A stretch of DNA of 64,000 bases from Streptomyces ruber (lineage in GTDB: Bacteria; Actinomycetota; Actinomycetes; Streptomycetales; Streptomycetaceae). The stretch lies in assembly GCF_014648075.1 (NCBI RefSeq), contig NZ_BMQK01000011.1:171000-234999 (forward strand). Direction: 5' to 3'. The notes below the pieces were generated by a model, which saw nothing but the letters and a program-made list of their open reading frames with translations, ran no database searches and was not told the DNA's origin. A program made the position numbers and the translations under genes. Of this stretch, positions 24,392 through 34,819 are shown one piece after another. How positions within the stretch are numbered: position 1 is the stretch's first letter; each line of letters starts with the position of its first letter.

Positions 24392-25840
24392 GTGAGCAGT
24401 GAGCCGGGACGGCTGCGCAAGCTCCGCAACTACATCGACGGTGAGTTCCGGGACGCCGCCGACGGACGGACCACGGAGGTGGTCAACCCGGCCACGGGCG
24501 AGGCGTACGCGACCGCTCCGCTGTCCGGCGCGGCGGACGTCGACGCCGCGATGGAGGCCGCCGCGCGCGCCTTCCCGGGCTGGCGCGACACGACCCCCGC
24601 GGAGCGGCAGAAGGCCCTGCTGAAGATCGCCGACGCCTTCGAGGAGCGGGCCGAGGACCTCATCGCGGCCGAGGTGGAGAACACGGGCAAGCCCGTCGGG
24701 CTCACCCGCACCGAGGAGATCCCGCCGGTGGTCGACCAGATCCGCTTCTTCGCGGGCGCCGCCCGCATGCTGGAGGGGCGCTCGGCCGGTGAGTACATGG
24801 AGGGACTGACCTCGATCGTCCGCCGCGAGCCGGTCGGCGTCTGCGCCCAGGTCGCGCCCTGGAACTACCCGATGATGATGGCCGTGTGGAAGTTCGCCCC
24901 GGCGATCGCGGCGGGCAACACGGTCGTCCTCAAGCCGTCGGACACCACCCCCGCGTCGACGGTCCTCATCGCGGAGATCGTCGGCTCGATCCTGCCGAAG
25001 GGCGTCTTCAACGTCGTCACCGGCGACCGCGAGACCGGCCGCCTGATGGTCGAGCACCCGGTCCCGGCGATGGCGTCCATCACCGGCTCCGTACGCGCGG
25101 GCATGCAGGTCGCCGGGTCCGCCGCCAAGGACCTCAAGCGCGTCCACCTGGAACTCGGCGGCAAGGCCCCGGTCGTGGTCTTCGAGGACGTCGACATCGC
25201 CAAGGCGGTCGAGGGCATCGCGGAGGCCGGCTTCTTCAACGCGGGCCAGGACTGTACGGCCGCCACCCGCGTCCTCGTCCAGGAGTCGGTCCACGACGAG
25301 TTCGTGGCCGCGCTCGCCAAGGCCGCCGCCGAGACGAGGACGGGGCTGCCGGACGACGAGGACGTCGCGTACGGGCCGCTCAACAACCCAGGACAGCTCG
25401 AGCGGGTCGCCGGCTTCGTCGATCGGCTGCCCGCCCACGCCAAGGTGGAGGCCGGCGGACACCGGGTGGGCGAGCGGGGCTACTTCTACGCCGCGACCGT
25501 CGTCTCCGGGGTCAAGCAGGACGACGAGATCATCCAGAACGAGGTCTTCGGGCCGGTCATCACCGTCCAGTCCTTCACGGACGAGGCGCAGGCCGTGGAG
25601 TGGGCCAACGGCGTCGAGTACGCACTCGCCTCCTCGGTGTGGACCAAGGACCACGCGCGCGCGATGCGCATGTCCAGGGCGCTCGACTTCGGCTGCGTGT
25701 GGATCAACACGCACATCCCGCTGGTGGCGGAGATGCCCCACGGCGGCTTCAAGAAGTCGGGGTACGGCAAGGACCTCTCGGCGTACGGGTTCGACGACTA
25801 CACGCGGATCAAGCACGTGATGACGTCCCTGGACGGGTGA
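24392..25840 (+). CDS. Aldehyde dehydrogenase, gamma-aminobutyraldehyde type
   Basis: NAD(P)-dependent oxidation of an aldehyde, probably 4-aminobutyraldehyde to GABA in putrescine breakdown. 482 aa; the general-base Glu is in LELGGKAP, the catalytic Cys in NAGQDCTAATR, and the cofactor-binding ITGS and PWNYP segments are present. The GTG at 24392 follows AGGAGG. The substrate is inferred from similarity to PatD/PuuC-like enzymes and from the polyamine importer and GABA aminotransferase nearby. Betaine-aldehyde-type activity is the alternative. Single gene, ending at a strong palindromic terminator. Confidence 0.85.
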   Translation: MSSEPGRLRKLRNYIDGEFRDAADGRTTEVVNPATGEAYATAPLSGAADVDAAMEAAARAFPGWRDTTPAERQKALLKIADAFEERAEDLIAAEVENTGKPVGLTRTEEIPPVVDQIRFFAGAARMLEGRSAGEYMEGLTSIVRREPVGVCAQVAPWNYPMMMAVWKFAPAIAAGNTVVLKPSDTTPASTVLIAEIVGSILPKGVFNVVTGDRETGRLMVEHPVPAMASITGSVRAGMQVAGSAAKDLKRVHLELGGKAPVVVFEDVDIAKAVEGIAEAGFFNAGQDCTAATRVLVQESVHDEFVAALAKAAAETRTGLPDDEDVAYGPLNNPGQLERVAGFVDRLPAHAKVEAGGHRVGERGYFYAATVVSGVKQDDEIIQNEVFGPVITVQSFTDEAQAVEWANGVEYALASSVWTKDHARAMRMSRALDFGCVWINTHIPLVAEMPHGGFKKSGYGKDLSAYGFDDYTRIKHVMTSLDG

Positions 25841-25889
25841 CGGCACCCTCAAGGCACACACAGCACGAGACACGAGGCACCAGGCACGA

Positions 25890-25938
25890 GCACGGCGCGG
25901 CCCCGGGCGGAACCGTTCCGCCCGGGGCCGCGCCGTGC
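25890..25938. terminator. Perfect palindromic terminator
   Basis: A 49-nt perfect inverted repeat centred at 25914 (arms 25890-25913 and 25915-25938) between the aldehyde dehydrogenase and the convergent GDPD gene. It should stop transcription from both sides. Confidence 0.9.
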
Positions 25939-25953
25939 GGGGCCGTGCGGATC

Positions 25954-26637
25954 TCACGTCGTGCGCAGCGCGCTCAGCGTGTCGATCCGGTTGGTGGTGA
26001 TCGAGTCGACGCCCGCGGCGAGCAGCCGGCGCATCGACCGCCGGGTGTCGGGCGTCCACACCGACAGCAGGTAGCCGTCCCGGTGGACGCGGGCGGCGAG
26101 CTCCGGGGTGATCAGGCCGAAGCGGTAGTTCAGCCAGCGCGGGCGCACGGCGTCGAGCAGGGCCGGACGCGGCGGGGCGAGCGAGTTCCAGGTCAGAGCC
26201 GTTTCGGCGCCCGGGTCGGCGGCGCGCACCGCGAGCATCGCGCCCGGCCCCGCGCAGTAGTACACGCGGTCCTCCGCCCCGCACTCCCGTACGACGTCCA
26301 TGATCCGGCGCGCCGCCCGCACACCGGCCAGGCCCGGCAGGTCGAGCATCAGCCGGGCGTCCTCGGCGGCGAGCAGCGCGTCGGCCAGAGTCGGCACCCC
26401 GCCGTCGGTGAGGCCGTGCACCTCCGCCGACGAGAGGGAGGCCAGCGTCCGGTCGTGCGCCCACAGCCGCCTCAGCGTCGCGTCGTGGAGCAGCACCGGT
26501 ACGCCGTCACGGGTGAGGCGGACGTCGACCTCCACGGCGTCCGCGCCGCGCTCGAGGGCCGAGCGCAGCGAGGCCAGCGTGTTCTCCCGGTGGCGGTACG
26601 GGTCGCCGCGGTGCGCCACGGCCGTCACGGGGCGCAC
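25954..26637 (-). CDS. Glycerophosphodiester phosphodiesterase family protein
   Basis: A 227-aa TIM-barrel phosphodiesterase. The catalytic start VAHRGDP, the metal-binding ENTLASLRSALERGADAVEVD (here in parts ENTLAS and DAVEVDV) and LLHDATLRRL are the GDPD landmarks; the end carries the typical VWTPDTRRSMRRLLAAGVDSI pattern. GTG 26637 is chosen since GGGGGAC lies four bases upstream; an in-frame ATG at 26664 has no ribosome-binding site. It starts 11 bp after the adenosine deaminase stop and is likely co-transcribed. No signal peptide, so probably cytoplasmic. Confidence 0.88.
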   Translation of the reverse strand: MRPVTAVAHRGDPYRHRENTLASLRSALERGADAVEVDVRLTRDGVPVLLHDATLRRLWAHDRTLASLSSAEVHGLTDGGVPTLADALLAAEDARLMLDLPGLAGVRAARRIMDVVRECGAEDRVYYCAGPGAMLAVRAADPGAETALTWNSLAPPRPALLDAVRPRWLNYRFGLITPELAARVHRDGYLLSVWTPDTRRSMRRLLAAGVDSITTNRIDTLSALRTT

Positions 26638-26648
26638 GGCGTCCCCCG

Positions 26649-27776
26649 TCAGCCCGCGAGCCATGCGGAGGCGTACGTGTCGATCTCGTCCAGGACGCGG
26701 GCCTTGCCGGCCGGGTCCAGGAAGGACGCCTCCACGGCGTTCCGCGCGAGGGCGGCCACGCCCTGTTCGTCGAGGTCGAGGAGGCGGGCGGCCACCGCGT
26801 ACTCGTTGTTCAGGTCGGTGCCGAACATCGGCGGGTCGTCGGAGTTGACGGTGACGAGGACCCCGGCGCGCACGAAGTCCTTGATGGGGTGCTCGTCGAG
26901 GGTGCGGACCGCGCGGGTGGCGATGTTCGAGGTCGGGCAGACCTCCAGCGGGATGCGGTGCTCGGCGAGGTGGGCGAGGAGCTTCGGGTCCCGCGCGGAG
27001 CTGGTGCCGTGGCCGATGCGCTCGGCGCGCAGCTCGGTCAGCGCGTCCCAGACCGTCTCGGGGCCGGTGGTCTCGCCCGCGTGCGGCACGGAGTGCAGTC
27101 CGGCCGCGACGGCCCGGTCGAAGTAGGGCTTGAACTGCGGGCGCGGTACGCCGATCTCCGGTCCGCCGAGCCCGAAGGAGACCAGGCCCTCGGGGCGCAG
27201 CCGGTCGTCGGTGGCGAGCCGGGCGGTCTCCTCCGCGGAGGTGAGTCCCGCCTCGCCGGGGATGTCGAAGCACCAGCGCAGTACGGTCCCGAACTCCGCC
27301 TCGGCCGCCTTGCGGGCGTCCTCGATGGCGTCCATGAAGGCGCGCTCGTCGATGCCCCGGCGCGTGGAGGAGTACGGGGTGACGGTCAGCTCGGCGTAGC
27401 GCACCTGCTGCCGGGCCAGGTCCCGCGCCACCTCGTACGTCAGCAGCCGGACGTCCTCGGGGGTGCGGATGAGGTCGACGACGGACAGGTACACCTCGAC
27501 GAAGTGGGCGAAGTCCGTGAACGTGAAGTAGTCGACCAGGGCCTCGGGGTCGGTGGGCACCTTGGAGTCGGGGTGCCGGGCGGCGAGCTCCGAGACGATG
27601 CGGGGGGAGGCGGAGCCGACGTGGTGCACGTGGAGTTCGGCCTTGGGCAGTCCGGCGATGAACTCCCGCAGGCCGGGGCGGACGGCGGCGTCGGGGCCGG
27701 TGGGGCCGGGCGCGGTCCCGGGTCTGGTGAGCCCGGTCGCGGCGGGGCCGTCGGGTGCTGCGTGGTGGTCGGTCAT
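26649..27776 (-). CDS. add: Adenosine deaminase
   Basis: Converts adenosine to inosine with a zinc ion, for purine salvage. 375 aa. The metal-binding HVHHVGS, the catalytic HAGE, and TVNSDDPPMFGTDL (zinc-ligand Asp) are all present, plus the SFGLGGPE and CPTSN segments. ATG 27776 follows GGGGAGGAACC. The first 30 residues are a variable Pro/Ala-rich leader. First gene of a two-gene unit with the GDPD gene. Confidence 0.95.
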   Translation of the reverse strand: MTDHHAAPDGPAATGLTRPGTAPGPTGPDAAVRPGLREFIAGLPKAELHVHHVGSASPRIVSELAARHPDSKVPTDPEALVDYFTFTDFAHFVEVYLSVVDLIRTPEDVRLLTYEVARDLARQQVRYAELTVTPYSSTRRGIDERAFMDAIEDARKAAEAEFGTVLRWCFDIPGEAGLTSAEETARLATDDRLRPEGLVSFGLGGPEIGVPRPQFKPYFDRAVAAGLHSVPHAGETTGPETVWDALTELRAERIGHGTSSARDPKLLAHLAEHRIPLEVCPTSNIATRAVRTLDEHPIKDFVRAGVLVTVNSDDPPMFGTDLNNEYAVAARLLDLDEQGVAALARNAVEASFLDPAGKARVLDEIDTYASAWLAG

Positions 27777-27931
27777 GGTTCCTCCCCGGAACGGGGTCCC
27801 CGGTCCGGTACGGAGCCGGGGGACGCGGATGATCGGCTGATCGGTGATTCAGGGATCATCGTAGGCGGCGGTCCGCGCGCGTGAGGTGCGGGCCGTAGCA
27901 TGACGGAACGTACAACAGAGGGGACCTTCGC

Positions 27932-28828
27932 ATGTCCGACGAGGCACAGCCGCCCAGAGCGCCGGACAGCCCGGTCCCGCATCCGGATCCGCGTCCGGGG
28001 GATGCCCCGCGGGACGCGGTGCCCCGGGACGGCGCCTCCCCGTCCGGCCGGCCCCCGGTCCCGGCGCCTCCGACGGCTGCCGCGCCCGCGGCACCCACGG
28101 CGTCCGGTGTTCCCCTGGGCAAGCCCGCCGACCCGGACCCGTGGGCGCCGCCCGCCGACGCCCCCCGGCCGCCCTTCCCGCACGACCAGCGGACGCTCAC
28201 CTCCATACCGGGGGCGGGCGCCCCCTACGCGCCGCCCTACCCCGCGCCCGCCCCGGGCGGGCCCGTTCCGCCGCCGCCCATCGCGCCGGACGGCCCGGGT
28301 CTGCCGGAGTACGGCCAGCCCCCGTACGCGGGCCAGTACCCGCCCCACCAGTACCCGCCGCATCAGTACCCGCAGGGCCAGTACCCGGGCCACCCCGGGC
28401 CCGGTGGCCAGTTCGCCCCGTACCCCGGTGCCGCCGGGTACGGGTGGCCCATACCGCCGTACGGGCAGAGCAACGGCATGGGGGTCGCCGCGCTGTCGCT
28501 CGGGATCGTCTCGGCCGCGGTCTTCTGCATGTGGCCGGTGACCATCCTGCTGGGCGTGCTGGCCATCGTCTTCGGCGTGATCGCGCGCGGCAAGGCCCGC
28601 CGGGGGGAGGCGTCCAACCCGGGACAGGCGCTGGCCGGCATCATCTGCGGGGCGGCCGGCATCGTCCTGGGCCTGGCCCTGTTCGTCCTCGTCATCATGC
28701 TGCCGGACGACTTCGACTCCACCGAGAGCGACCCCTTCGACGACGGTTACTCGACGTCGCTCGTCGTGCCGTACGACACGACGAGCGACGCGGCGGACGT
28801 GCCGGGCCCGGCGTCCCCCGTCGGCTAG
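27932..28828 (+). CDS. Proline-rich DUF4190 membrane protein
   Basis: A 298-aa protein of unknown function. About 180 residues of Pro/Gly/Tyr-rich low complexity, including the repeated QYPPHQYPPHQYPQGQYPGH-like run (28333-28392), precede two hydrophobic segments: NGMGVAALSLGIVSAAVFCM and LAGIICGAAGIVLGLALFV. These form the DUF4190 domain found in many actinobacterial membrane proteins. An acidic tail of about 35 residues follows. ATG 27932 follows GGGGACC. It converges on the NADAR gene with the two stop codons overlapping. Confidence 0.85.
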   Translation: MSDEAQPPRAPDSPVPHPDPRPGDAPRDAVPRDGASPSGRPPVPAPPTAAAPAAPTASGVPLGKPADPDPWAPPADAPRPPFPHDQRTLTSIPGAGAPYAPPYPAPAPGGPVPPPPIAPDGPGLPEYGQPPYAGQYPPHQYPPHQYPQGQYPGHPGPGGQFAPYPGAAGYGWPIPPYGQSNGMGVAALSLGIVSAAVFCMWPVTILLGVLAIVFGVIARGKARRGEASNPGQALAGIICGAAGIVLGLALFVLVIMLPDDFDSTESDPFDDGYSTSLVVPYDTTSDAADVPGPASPVG

Positions 28829-29388
28829 GAGCCGTCCGCCCGCAGCCGCTCCCGTGCCTCCATCAGGGCGAAGCCCAGGAGGTTCGGCCCGCGCCAGCGT
28901 CCTGGGTCGGAGGCGCGCTCGTCGTCCGCGGCCAGTCCGATGCCCCACACCCGGTCCAGCGGACTGGCCTCGACGAGCACACGGTCCCCCGTGCCGAGCA
29001 GGAAGTCCCGCAGGTCGGGGTGCGCGGTGAACTTGTGGACGCTGCCCTCGACGACGATCCGGAACCGCTCACGCTCCCACCGGGCGTCGTCGAAGCCGCG
29101 GACCAGCCGCCCCGCCTTCTTCGCCGCGGCCGGATGTCCCGCGGTCAGCGCCTGCCGCTCCGCCTCCGCGTCCCCGAACAGCCGGGCCTTCGACGCCATC
29201 ATCCAGTGCTCCGCCGTGGCGTACTCCACGCCGTCCACCGTGAACGGCGACGGCCACCACTGGCTCAGACAGCCCGCCCCGACCCGCCCGTCGGGCCGCG
29301 GCCGGTGCCCCCAGAAGTGCAGGTACCTGACCCTCGCCCCCGCGCGGACCTCCCCGGTCAGGGTGGTCCACGAATCGATCTTCCCCAT
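28825..29388 (-). CDS. NADAR family (YbiA-like) protein
   Basis: A 187-aa protein of the family that includes YbiA, an N-glycosidase of early riboflavin-pathway intermediates, and NADAR domains acting on ADP-ribose compounds. Family features: FWGHRP, WWPSPFTVDGVEYATAEHWM (given here in parts as SPFTVDGV and AEHWMMASKA), FLLGTGDRVLVEASPLDRVWGIGL and NLLGFALMEAR. The ATG at 29388 is used; a GTG at 29406 is possible; neither has a clear ribosome-binding site. Its stop overlaps the stop of the convergent DUF4190 gene in the sequence CTAG. Confidence 0.88.
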   Translation of the reverse strand: MGKIDSWTTLTGEVRAGARVRYLHFWGHRPRPDGRVGAGCLSQWWPSPFTVDGVEYATAEHWMMASKARLFGDAEAERQALTAGHPAAAKKAGRLVRGFDDARWERERFRIVVEGSVHKFTAHPDLRDFLLGTGDRVLVEASPLDRVWGIGLAADDERASDPGRWRGPNLLGFALMEARERLRADGS

Positions 29389-29590
29389 GGGGGAGGAGTC
29401 TGGCACGCGGCACTGACATCATGTGTTTTCCTTTTTCGTCCGCCTCCTGCGTCGCCTGTGTCACCTGCCCCATCCGGGACAATACGGCGGTGGCCCGGAA
29501 GGACCGGCACCGCACCTTCTCCGGGAACCTCCCGACCGTGACCAGGGGCCGCCGACCGCGGCCGTACCTTTCGAAAGGGCACCAACACGC

Positions 29591-30838
29591 ATGGAGCAGT
29601 ACGAGCCCGCCCGCCTGACCCCGGCCCGCCGGGCCGCTGTGCGGCGCAGCCTCAGAGACGGCAGGGCCGCCCTGACCCGCCGGTCGCTGCTGCGCGCCTC
29701 CACGGGTGGCGCGCTCGCACTCGGCGGCCTCGGGGCCCTGAGCGCCTGCGGGATCCCCCCGGCGGGCCGGAGCCGGGGCGGCGAGTCCACCGAGGACCAC
29801 TCGGAGAGGGAGCGGACCGTCTCCTTCTCCAACTGGACCGAGTACATGGACGTCGACGACAGCGGCCGGCGCCACCCGACGCTCGAGGACTTCACCCGGC
29901 GCACCGGCATCGAGGTCGAGTACACCGAGGACATCAACGACAACAACGAGTTCTTCGGCAAGATCAAGCCGCAGCTCGCCGCGGGCCAGGAGACCGGCCG
30001 GGACATCATCGTGCTCACCGACTGGCTGGCCGGCCGCCTGATCCGCCTCGGGTGGGTGCAGAAGCTGGACCCGGCCAACCTGCCGCACGCCTACGCGAAC
30101 CTGTCCGCCCAGTTCCGCGATCCCGACTGGGATCCCGGCCGCGCCTACTCGTACCCGTGGCAGGCCGTCCCCACCGTCGTCGCGTACAACAAGAAGGCCC
30201 TCGACGGCATCGAGGTGACCTCCTTCTCCGACCTGCTCGACGACCCGAGGCTGAAGGGCCGCGTCGGTCTGCTGGCGGAGATGCGCGACACCGTCGGCAT
30301 GGTGCTGCTGGACATGGGCAAGGACCCGGAGAAGTTCACCGGCGACGACTACGACGCGGCCCTCGCCCGGCTGCAGAAAGCCGTCGACCGCGGCCAGATA
30401 CGCCGCTTCACCGGCAACGACTACACCGCCGACCTCGCCAGGGGCGACTTCGCGGCGTGCCTCGCCTGGGGCGGTGACGTCGTCCAGCTCCGGGCGGACA
30501 GCCCGGACATCGGCTACCTGATCCCCGACAGCGGCTGCATCACGTCGACCGACGTGCTGCTGGTGCCGAACAAGGCCCGCCACAAGACGAACGCCGAGCG
30601 GCTCATCGACCACTACTACGAGCCGCGGGCGGCCGCCGAACTCGCCGCCTACATCAACTACGTGTGCCCGGTGGACGGGGCGAAGGCCGAGCTGGAGAAG
30701 ATCGACCCGGACGCGGCGAACAACCCGCTGATCATCCCCGACAGGGACCTGGCCGCGAGATCCTTCGCCTTCCGCTCGCTGACGAGCACCGAGGAGACGG
30801 CCTTCGAGGACGCCTTCGCGAAGCTCACGGGAGCGTGA
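29591..30838 (+). CDS. potD: Spermidine/putrescine ABC transporter substrate-binding protein
   Basis: Extracytoplasmic polyamine-binding protein of 415 aa. The N-terminus has a twin-arginine motif (TRRSLLRA) and a lipobox LSAC, so it is probably a Tat-exported lipoprotein. The body follows the PotD/PotF pattern: FSNWTEYMD, GIEVEYTEDINDNNEFFGK (D/E-rich binding segment), DIIVLTDWLAGRLI, YSYPWQAVPTVVAYN, CLAWGGDVVQL, YINYVCPVDGAK. ATG 29591 lies 8 bp after CGAAAGGG. First gene of potDABC; potA overlaps or closely follows. Confidence 0.93.
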   Translation: MEQYEPARLTPARRAAVRRSLRDGRAALTRRSLLRASTGGALALGGLGALSACGIPPAGRSRGGESTEDHSERERTVSFSNWTEYMDVDDSGRRHPTLEDFTRRTGIEVEYTEDINDNNEFFGKIKPQLAAGQETGRDIIVLTDWLAGRLIRLGWVQKLDPANLPHAYANLSAQFRDPDWDPGRAYSYPWQAVPTVVAYNKKALDGIEVTSFSDLLDDPRLKGRVGLLAEMRDTVGMVLLDMGKDPEKFTGDDYDAALARLQKAVDRGQIRRFTGNDYTADLARGDFAACLAWGGDVVQLRADSPDIGYLIPDSGCITSTDVLLVPNKARHKTNAERLIDHYYEPRAAAELAAYINYVCPVDGAKAELEKIDPDAANNPLIIPDRDLAARSFAFRSLTSTEETAFEDAFAKLTGA

Positions 30839-30874
30839 CGACGGTGACGACGAGCAGCACGGCGCGCAACACGA

Positions 30875-30930
30875 CGAAGAACACGGCGAAGAGCACGACA
30901 GAGAGCACGACAGAGAGCACGACAAGGACC
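30875..30930 (+). repeat. Short tandem repeats upstream of potA core
   Basis: Near-identical 12-bp units GAGCACGACAGA recur between potD and the conserved start of potA, within a wider run of ACG/AAC/AAG codons that is less GC-rich than its surroundings. In the potA frame it would encode a T/S/E-rich leader. Confidence 0.7.
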
Positions 30931-32078
<1,148 letters not shown>

Positions 32079-32082
<4 letters not shown>

Positions 32083-33053
32083 CGATGCTCACCAAGGCGC
32101 CCCCGCCCCCGGCCCGCTTCCTGGACGAGGACCCGGACGAACGTCCGGGCGCCGGCCCGTACCCGGGCGTCGAACGGCTCCCCGCGCGCGCGGGAGGCCG
32201 GTTCACCCCGTACTGGCTGCTCCTGCCCGGCATCCTGTGGCTGCTGGTCTTCTTCCTGCTGCCGATGGTGTACCAGGCCTCCACGTCCGTGCAGACCGGC
32301 TCCCTGGAGGACGGCTACCGGGTCACCTGGCACTTCGCGACGTACTGGGACGCGCTGTCCACGTACTGGCCGCAGTTCCTGCGCTCGGTGCTGTACGCGG
32401 GCTCCGCGACCGTCCTGTGCCTGCTGCTCGGCTATCCGCTGGCGTACCTGATCGCGTTCCGCGCGGGCCGCTGGCGGGGGCTGGTCCTCGTCCTGGTGGT
32501 CGCGCCCTTCTTCACCAGCTTCCTGATCCGTACGCTCGCCTGGAAGACGATCCTCGCGGACGGCGGCCCGGTCGTCGGCGCCCTGAACGCCCTGCACGTC
32601 CTCGACGTCACCGGCTGGCTCGGCCTCACCGCCGGGGAGCGGGTGCTCGCCACCCCGCTCGCGGTGGTCTGCGGTCTCACGTACAACTTCCTGCCGTTCA
32701 TGGTGCTGCCGCTCTACACCTCCCTGGAGCGCATCGACGGGCGGCTGCACGAGGCGGCGGGCGACCTGTACGCGACCCCGTTCACGACCTTCCGCCGGAT
32801 CACGCTGCCGCTGTCGATGCCGGGGGTCGTCTCCGGCACGCTGCTGACCTTCATCCCGGCCGTCGGCGACTACGTCAACGCCGACCTGCTCGGCTCCACG
32901 GACACCCGCATGATCGGCAACGTGATCCAGACGCAGTTCCTGCGGGTGCTCGACTACCCGACGGCGGCGGCGCTGTCCTTCCTGCTCATGGCCGCCATCC
33001 TGCTCGTGGTGACCCTCTACATCCGCAGGGCAGGGACGGAGGACCTGGTCTGA
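32079..33053 (+). CDS. potB: Polyamine ABC transporter permease PotB
   Basis: A 324-aa inner-membrane permease with six or so hydrophobic segments (YWLLLPGILWLLVFFLLP first) and the ATPase-contact EAA loop HEAAGDLYATPFTTFRRITLP (core EAAGDLYAT). A Pro-rich cytoplasmic N-terminus of about 40 residues precedes the first segment. The ATG overlaps the potA stop (ATGA) and follows GGGGGAGG. Forms a heterodimeric channel with PotC. Confidence 0.93.
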
Positions 33054-33853
33054 TGGCTCTCCTGCACCGGCTGCGGCGCCACCTCGTCGTCCTCGCGGGC
33101 CTGCTGACGCTCGGGTTCCTGCTGCTGCCGAACCTCGTCGTGACCGTGTTCTCGTTCAACGACCCGAAGGGCCGCTTCAACTACACCTGGCAGGGGTTCT
33201 CCGCCGACGCGTGGCGTGACCCGTGCGGGGTGTCCGGGCTGTGCGGTTCGCTCGCGGTCAGCCTGCAGATCGCCCTCTGGGCCACGCTCGGCGCCACGGT
33301 CCTCGGCACCATGACCGCCTTCGCGCTGGCGCGGTACCGCTTCCGCGCGCGCGGGGCGGTCAACTCGCTGGTCTTCCTGCCCATGGCGATGCCCGAGGCC
33401 GTCATGGCGGCCTCCCTGCTGACCCTGTTCCTGAACCTGGGCGCAGAGCTCGGCTTCTGGACGATCCTGATCGCCCACGTCATGTTCTGCCTGAGCTTCG
33501 TCGTCGTGGCGGTGAAGGCGCGCGTCATGTCGATGGACCCCCGGCTGGAGGAGGCCGCGCGGGACCTCTACGCGGGGCCCGCGCAGACCTTCCTGCGGGT
33601 CACCCTGCCGATCGCGGCGCCCGGGATCGGCGCGGGCGCGCTGCTGGCGTTCGCCCTCTCCTTCGACGACTTCGTGATCACCAACTTCACCGCGGGCTCC
33701 ACCGTGACCTTCCCCATGTTCGTGTGGGGATCGGCGCAGCGGGGGACGCCGGTGCAGATCAACGTCGTCGGCACGGCCATGTTCGCCCTCGCCGTGCTGG
33801 TCGTCCTGGCGGGGACGGCCGGCGCGAACCGCCGGAGGAAGCTGCGCGGGTAG
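33053..33853 (+). CDS. potC: Polyamine ABC transporter permease PotC
   Basis: A 266-aa permease with six membrane segments, the typical PotC segment VFSFNDPKGRFNYTWQGFS (first periplasmic loop) and the EAA loop EEAARDLYAGPAQTFLRVTLP (core EAARDLYAG). Also typical are SFDDFVITNF and VWGSAQRGTP near the end. TGATG overlap with potB. Its last 95 bp are also covered on the opposite strand by the end of the PAP2 gene, so the two genes are convergent and overlapping. Confidence 0.93.
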   Translation: MALLHRLRRHLVVLAGLLTLGFLLLPNLVVTVFSFNDPKGRFNYTWQGFSADAWRDPCGVSGLCGSLAVSLQIALWATLGATVLGTMTAFALARYRFRARGAVNSLVFLPMAMPEAVMAASLLTLFLNLGAELGFWTILIAHVMFCLSFVVVAVKARVMSMDPRLEEAARDLYAGPAQTFLRVTLPIAAPGIGAGALLAFALSFDDFVITNFTAGSTVTFPMFVWGSAQRGTPVQINVVGTAMFALAVLVVLAGTAGANRRRKLRG

Positions 33854-34703
33854 GGACCCGGGGGGACCGGGCGGAGAGGAAGACCCCGAGACCGGTCAGC
33901 GGCAGCGCGCACAGGCACCAGGCGCCCAGCACGTCCAGGGGCCAGTGGTAGCCGTGGCGGACCAGTCCGAACCCGGTCCCGGCGTTCAGCGCGCCGCACA
34001 CGAGCAGCGCCGCGGTCCGGGCGAACGCGCCGCGCAGCCAGGGCCACAGCACGAGGACCGCCCCGCCGTACGCGACGGCGGCGGTCGCCGAGTGCCCGGA
34101 CGGGTAGAAGCCCGTCTCCGGGGCCATCACCGGCGGACCCGGGCGGTCGATCAGCTCCTTCAGCGGGACGACCAGCAGGGGGACGGCCGCCATCAGCAGG
34201 GCCGCGACCAGGGACGGCAGCCACCAGCGGGCGGCTTCCGCCCGGCGGGCGAGCAGCGCCGCGACGGCCAGCACGGCCGCCAGCACCGGGACCGCGACCG
34301 GGATGCCGCCGAGATCGGCGAGGAACTGCGACACACCGCCGGGACGCACCAGACGGCCGCCGATCCGCTCGTCGGCGCGGGCGAGGGGACCGTGGGCGGC
34401 CACCTGCCAGGTGATCAGGACGAGGAGCAGGGCGGGCGGCGCGACGAGCGCCCACAGGACCCGGCTCCGGCGGGAGCGGGAGGTGGTCGGCCGCCCCGGA
34501 ACAGGGGGGAGTGTTCCGGAGCGGCCGACCGGACCGGTGTGCCGCGCGCCCCGGGGGGTCTGGGGCGGGCAGCCGTCCGATCGGTGAGGAGACCCGGAGC
34601 CGGAGGCCCCGGTGTTGTGCGCGACCGCGCGACCGGGACGGAGCTGGGGAGGCCCCGGCCTGGTGCCGCCCGTGGTCGCCCGCGGGCGGGGTGTGTCTCT
34701 CAT
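33759..34703 (-). CDS. PAP2-family phosphatase, membrane protein
   Basis: Integral membrane phosphatase-like protein, about 314 aa from the ATG at 34703. The central PSGHS motif is exact (YPSGHSATAAVAYG). The flanking motifs are unusual: the first reads KELIDRPGPP, with Gly where KX6RP has Arg, and the third reads LVRHGYHWPLD, with the Arg shifted from its normal place before the His. About 80 Arg/Pro-rich residues precede the first membrane segment (LWALVAPPALLLVLITW), so the true start may be further in. The C-terminal 31 codons run antisense into potC. Substrate unknown. Confidence 0.72.
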   Translation of the reverse strand: MRDTPRPRATTGGTRPGPPQLRPGRAVAHNTGASGSGSPHRSDGCPPQTPRGARHTGPVGRSGTLPPVPGRPTTSRSRRSRVLWALVAPPALLLVLITWQVAAHGPLARADERIGGRLVRPGGVSQFLADLGGIPVAVPVLAAVLAVAALLARRAEAARWWLPSLVAALLMAAVPLLVVPLKELIDRPGPPVMAPETGFYPSGHSATAAVAYGGAVLVLWPWLRGAFARTAALLVCGALNAGTGFGLVRHGYHWPLDVLGAWCLCALPLTGLGVFLSARSPRVPTRAASSGGSRRPSPPGRPARRGRTWPCRRR

Positions 34704-34819
34704 CCGGCTAGAACCTACGACAGGGAGCGGGGGCGACGACAGGCGGACCGGCGTGCTGCCATCCACCTTGCACACCTTCTTCACGGCCTCCGCCCCCGGG
34801 TCGCGCGCCCACCGCGTGC

